Shown one piece after another: positions 61,615-64,000 of a stretch of DNA of 64,000 nucleotides; the first letter of the stretch is position 1, and the number at the start of each line of letters is the position of its first letter. Below the pieces are notes generated by a model. That model did not search any database. It had not been told where the DNA came from and was given only the letters and a program-made list of their open reading frames with translations. A program made the position numbers and the translations under genes. Origin of the DNA: Bacillus salacetis (GTDB lineage: Bacteria; Bacillota; Bacilli; Bacillales; Bacillaceae_B); contig NZ_QXIR01000006.1 of the NCBI RefSeq assembly GCF_003581585.1, positions 105,810 through 169,809 on the forward strand. Direction: 5' to 3'.

Positions 61615-62751
61615 TTATTTTAAGAGATGTTTGCCTATGACAACTCTTTGGATTTCGCTAGTGCCTTCGTATATTTCTGTTACTTTGGCGTCACGGAAAA
61701 GTCTTTCAACCGGGTATTCTTCGGTGTAGCCGTATCCGCCATAGACTTGGATGGCTTCCGTTGTCACTTCAACTGCAGTCTTGGATGCGAAAAGCTTGGC
61801 AATGGATGCTTCCCTGCCGCAATTCATTCCTTCGCTTCTCATATTGGCTGCGCGATAGACTAATAGTTTTGAGGCTTCCACGGCTGTCGCCATATCTGCA
61901 AGCTTGAATCCGATTCCCTGCTGGGCTGCAATCGGCTTGCCGAACTGTACCCGTTCTTTTGCATAAGCTGTTGAGTGGTCAAACGCAGCCTCGGCAATTC
62001 CCAGTGCCTGGGCAGCGATACCGATCCGGCCGACATCAAGGTTTGCCATCGCAATCTTGAAGCCCTGGCCTTCTTCACCCAAAAGGTTTTCTGCCGGTAC
62101 TTTCATATCTTCAAATGTAAGCTGGACTGTCCGCGAACCATGGAGGCCCATCTTTTGTTCATCTTTTCCGATGATGAGTCCAGGTGTGTCTTTTTCAACG
62201 ATAAACGCAGAAACTCCGCGGCCGCCCTTTTCCGGGTCTGTCGAGGCAAAGACGATGTATACGTCTGCCTCACCTCCATTGGTGATAAAGACTTTGGCGC
62301 CGTTGATGATATAGTGATCATCTTTTTTGACAGCTTTTGATTTCAGGCCGCCTGCATCCGACCCCGCTCCAGGTTCCGTCAGACAGAATGCCCCCAGATA
62401 TTCACCGGATGCCAGTTTCGTCACATATTTTTGCTTCTGTTCTTCAGTTCCAAAGTAAAGGATCGGATTCGTTCCAACCGAAGTATGCACCGACAGGATG
62501 ACACCGACTGTCGCACTTACCTTGGATAGTTCATGAATCGCACTGATATAAGAGGTGAAGTCCATTTCCGACCCGCCGTACTTTTCCGGAATGGTGATTC
62601 CCATCAATCCGAGCTCTGCCATCTTCTTCAGAATCTCTCTTGGAAACTCACCAGCTTCCATTCTTTCAACAAATGGTGCAATCTCCGTCTGCGCAAAGTC
62701 GCGGACCATCTTCCTCATCATCTGCTGTTCCTCTGTAAACCGTAAGTCCAT
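61615..62751 (-). CDS. Acyl-CoA dehydrogenase (short-chain, second copy)
   Basis: A 378-residue paralogue of the neighbouring enzyme, with FCLTEPGAGSDAGGLKSKA, VFITNGGEADVYIVFAS, and the catalytic Glu in AKVTEIYEGTSEIQRVVIGKHL. It resembles butyryl-CoA dehydrogenases (Bcd/MmgC type). AGGGAGGAAA precedes the ATG. With the 3-hydroxybutyryl-CoA dehydrogenase upstream it would oxidise the butyryl-CoA produced by IcmF. The exact chain preference is not visible. Confidence 0.92.
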   Translation of the reverse strand: MDLRFTEEQQMMRKMVRDFAQTEIAPFVERMEAGEFPREILKKMAELGLMGITIPEKYGGSEMDFTSYISAIHELSKVSATVGVILSVHTSVGTNPILYFGTEEQKQKYVTKLASGEYLGAFCLTEPGAGSDAGGLKSKAVKKDDHYIINGAKVFITNGGEADVYIVFASTDPEKGGRGVSAFIVEKDTPGLIIGKDEQKMGLHGSRTVQLTFEDMKVPAENLLGEEGQGFKIAMANLDVGRIGIAAQALGIAEAAFDHSTAYAKERVQFGKPIAAQQGIGFKLADMATAVEASKLLVYRAANMRSEGMNCGREASIAKLFASKTAVEVTTEAIQVYGGYGYTEEYPVERLFRDAKVTEIYEGTSEIQRVVIGKHLLK

Positions 62752-63046
62752 CCTGATTTCCTCCCTGATGTTAGTAAAGGCTCTTCGACTTGGCTGCTAT
62801 CCATTCTAAATCCAGAAAACCATCACCCTGGTCAACACGAAAGAAAAGACTGGTCTTTCCGTTTAAGGATTGGCCCCCGGGTAACCAGGGGAAAAACAGC
62901 CTCTTGGAAACTTTTCGAAAGCAGTAGCTTCTACGAAGTCAGCCTTTTAAAAAAGGGCTGCCGGGCACTTGGATATTCACCGGGTTTTCCGTTACCGGTT
63001 ATCCAGCCGTGCCCGTTGTCCCATAACAAGCTTCCCCAAACTTGTT
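62752..63046. other. Intergenic DNA between the hydroxybutyryl-CoA dehydrogenase and the acyl-CoA dehydrogenase
   Basis: About 295 bases. CCCCCGGG and CCTGG-type inverted pieces occur near 62870-62900, but there is no clear terminator with a T-run. No gene is seen. Confidence 0.4.
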
Positions 63047-63898
63047 TTACTCGTACGTATAGAATCCGCGGCCGGTTTTCTTGCCCAGCCATCCAGCTTT
63101 CACATACTTGCGAAGCAGCGGACATGGACGGTATTTGTCATCGCCGAATCCTTCGTGAAGGGTTTCCATGATGTACAGGCAGGTATCCAGTCCGATAAAA
63201 TCAGCCAATGTGATTGGTCCCATAGGATGATTCATCCCGAGCTTCATCACTTCATCAATCGCTTCCTTCGTCGCAACCCCTTCGTAAAGTGTATAGATCG
63301 CTTCGTTGATCATCGGCATCAATACACGGTTGGAAACGAACCCAGGGAAATCCTCCACTTCAACGCCGACTTTGTTCAGCGTCTTCGTCATGTCTTCAAT
63401 TTCCTGATAGACTTCATCCGATGTTGCAAGTCCCCGGATGATTTCAACCAGTTTCATGACCGGAACCGGATTCATGAAGTGCATGCCGATCACTTTTTGC
63501 GGTCTGTTGGTCGCTGCTGCCACTTCTGTAATCGGAAGAGACGAAGTGTTCGTTGCAAGGATTGCGTGCTGTGGTGCGATTTCATCCAGCTGTTTAAAAA
63601 TATTTGTCTTAACTTCCATGTTTTCAACTGCCGCTTCAATGACAAGATCAACATCACTTGCATCCTGCAGGTCCGTTGACTGAGTCAGATTAGATAAAAC
63701 CTTCTCTTTGTCTTCTTCCGTCATCCTGCCTTTTTCGACGGAACGGGAAAGGTTCTTATTGATGACGCCCATTCCCCTTTGGACGAAATCTTCTTTCAAG
63801 TCGTTGAGTTTTACTTGGAATCCGGCTTGGGCGCAGACCTGGGCGATTCCCGATCCCATTTGTCCTGCACCTATGACCATTACGTTCTTGATACTCAT
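63047..63898 (-). CDS. 3-hydroxybutyryl-CoA dehydrogenase
   Basis: The enzyme interconverts 3-hydroxybutyryl-CoA and acetoacetyl-CoA with NAD(P). The 283-residue product has the Rossmann motif VMVIGAGQMGSGIAQVCAQAG (in parts, 6-25), the SSLPI and catalytic His region VIGMHFMNPVPVMKLVEII, and the C-terminal dimer domain with DFPGFVSNRVLMPMINEA. It resembles MmgB/Hbd. GGGGAGAAAA precedes the ATG. The usual upstream partner, a thiolase, would lie beyond the window. Confidence 0.94.
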   Translation of the reverse strand: MSIKNVMVIGAGQMGSGIAQVCAQAGFQVKLNDLKEDFVQRGMGVINKNLSRSVEKGRMTEEDKEKVLSNLTQSTDLQDASDVDLVIEAAVENMEVKTNIFKQLDEIAPQHAILATNTSSLPITEVAAATNRPQKVIGMHFMNPVPVMKLVEIIRGLATSDEVYQEIEDMTKTLNKVGVEVEDFPGFVSNRVLMPMINEAIYTLYEGVATKEAIDEVMKLGMNHPMGPITLADFIGLDTCLYIMETLHEGFGDDKYRPCPLLRKYVKAGWLGKKTGRGFYTYE

Positions 63899-63942
63899 AT
63901 ATTTTTTCTCCCCTTTGTCTGGATCTTGAGTAGTGTTTTTGA

Positions 63943-64000
63943 TTTATCGGCGATTTTGAATGGTTTATCGGCGGTTTCGGGCAGTTTATCGGCGGTTTTT
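63943..64000. repeat. 21-bp direct repeats, cut by the window end
   Basis: TTTATCGGCG occurs at 63943, 63964 and 63985, each exactly 21 bases apart, with variable 11-base remainders (ATTTTGAATGG, GTTTCGGGCAG, GTTTTT...). The array continues beyond the window. Confidence 0.8.

Noticed and set aside
63943..64000. CRISPR array at the window end
   Set aside because: The constant part is only 10 bases and the variable part 11; far too short for repeats and spacers.

Overview
The window reads as a low-to-mid GC, endospore-forming, flagellated member of the Bacillaceae. It carries spo0F, spoIIID, spoIIQ, spoIID and spoIIR, a SinR/SinI switch, mbl, flhO/flhP, and a complete F-type ATP synthase operon. 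Gene order follows the Bacillus subtilis block that runs from ywpF-fabZ to rpoE-acdA, with parts missing and other genes inserted. Nearly all genes lie on the minus strand with strong AGGAGG-type ribosome binding sites. The species cannot be named from the sequence alone.

Layout. 1-2.6 kb: ywpF, then a compact Sin locus (sinR on +, sinI on - as an unlisted 43-codon gene, a zinc-ribbon protein, a second SinR-like repressor) and an acidic lipoprotein. 2.8-7.4 kb: fabZ, an EpuA-family protein, flhP-flhO, mbl, spoIIID. 8.2-10.7 kb: a sodium:solute symporter with its DUF4212 partner and a small membrane protein, beside decayed sequence. 11-16.4 kb: spoIIQ, a VanZ-like gene, spoIID, murAA, ywmB, ywzB. 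16.7-24.2 kb: atpC-D-G-A-H-F-E-B-I-Z read from one promoter. 24.7-31 kb: a Vpr-like secreted subtilase, upp, glyA, and an ECF sigma/anti-sigma pair. 31-41 kb: ywlG, rpiB, a methyltransferase-like gene, a chemoreceptor, ywlE, mntP, ywlC (Sua5), ywlB, spoIIR, prmC, prfA. 41-55 kb: lipoprotein, tdk, rpmE, rho, glpX, murAB, ywjH, fbaA, spo0F, ywjG, pyrG, rpoE. 55-64 kb: a branched/short-chain acyl-CoA module (icmF, a TetR regulator, two acyl-CoA dehydrogenases, 3-hydroxybutyryl-CoA dehydrogenase) that runs out of the window.

Most notable point. The minus-strand leader of sinI (about 1216-1297) matches a cyclic-di-GMP-I (GEMM) riboswitch: GGCAAAC, a GAAA-capped hairpin, GGACGCAAAG, a CUAA receptor, UAGGAUGGC and a closing GGAUUGCC. 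The 3' strand of its P1 helix overlaps a sequence that can pair with the sinI Shine-Dalgarno. This predicts that c-di-GMP turns on the SinR antagonist, a direct RNA link from c-di-GMP to the SinR biofilm/motility switch.

The intergenic space is rich in small repeats. (i) A 55-bp perfect or near-perfect palindrome with core GGGGAC(A/T)GTCCCC occurs at 14 places, nearly always just past a gene's 3' end, with arms that change together. (ii) A MITE-like element of about 190 bp has terminal inverted repeats and, in one copy, a perfect 8-bp target duplication. (iii) A pair of short repeat families is nested, one inside the other, at three places including the window start. (iv) A four-unit tandem array contains a growing 9-bp sub-repeat. 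No rRNA, tRNA, CRISPR array or complete insertion sequence was seen.
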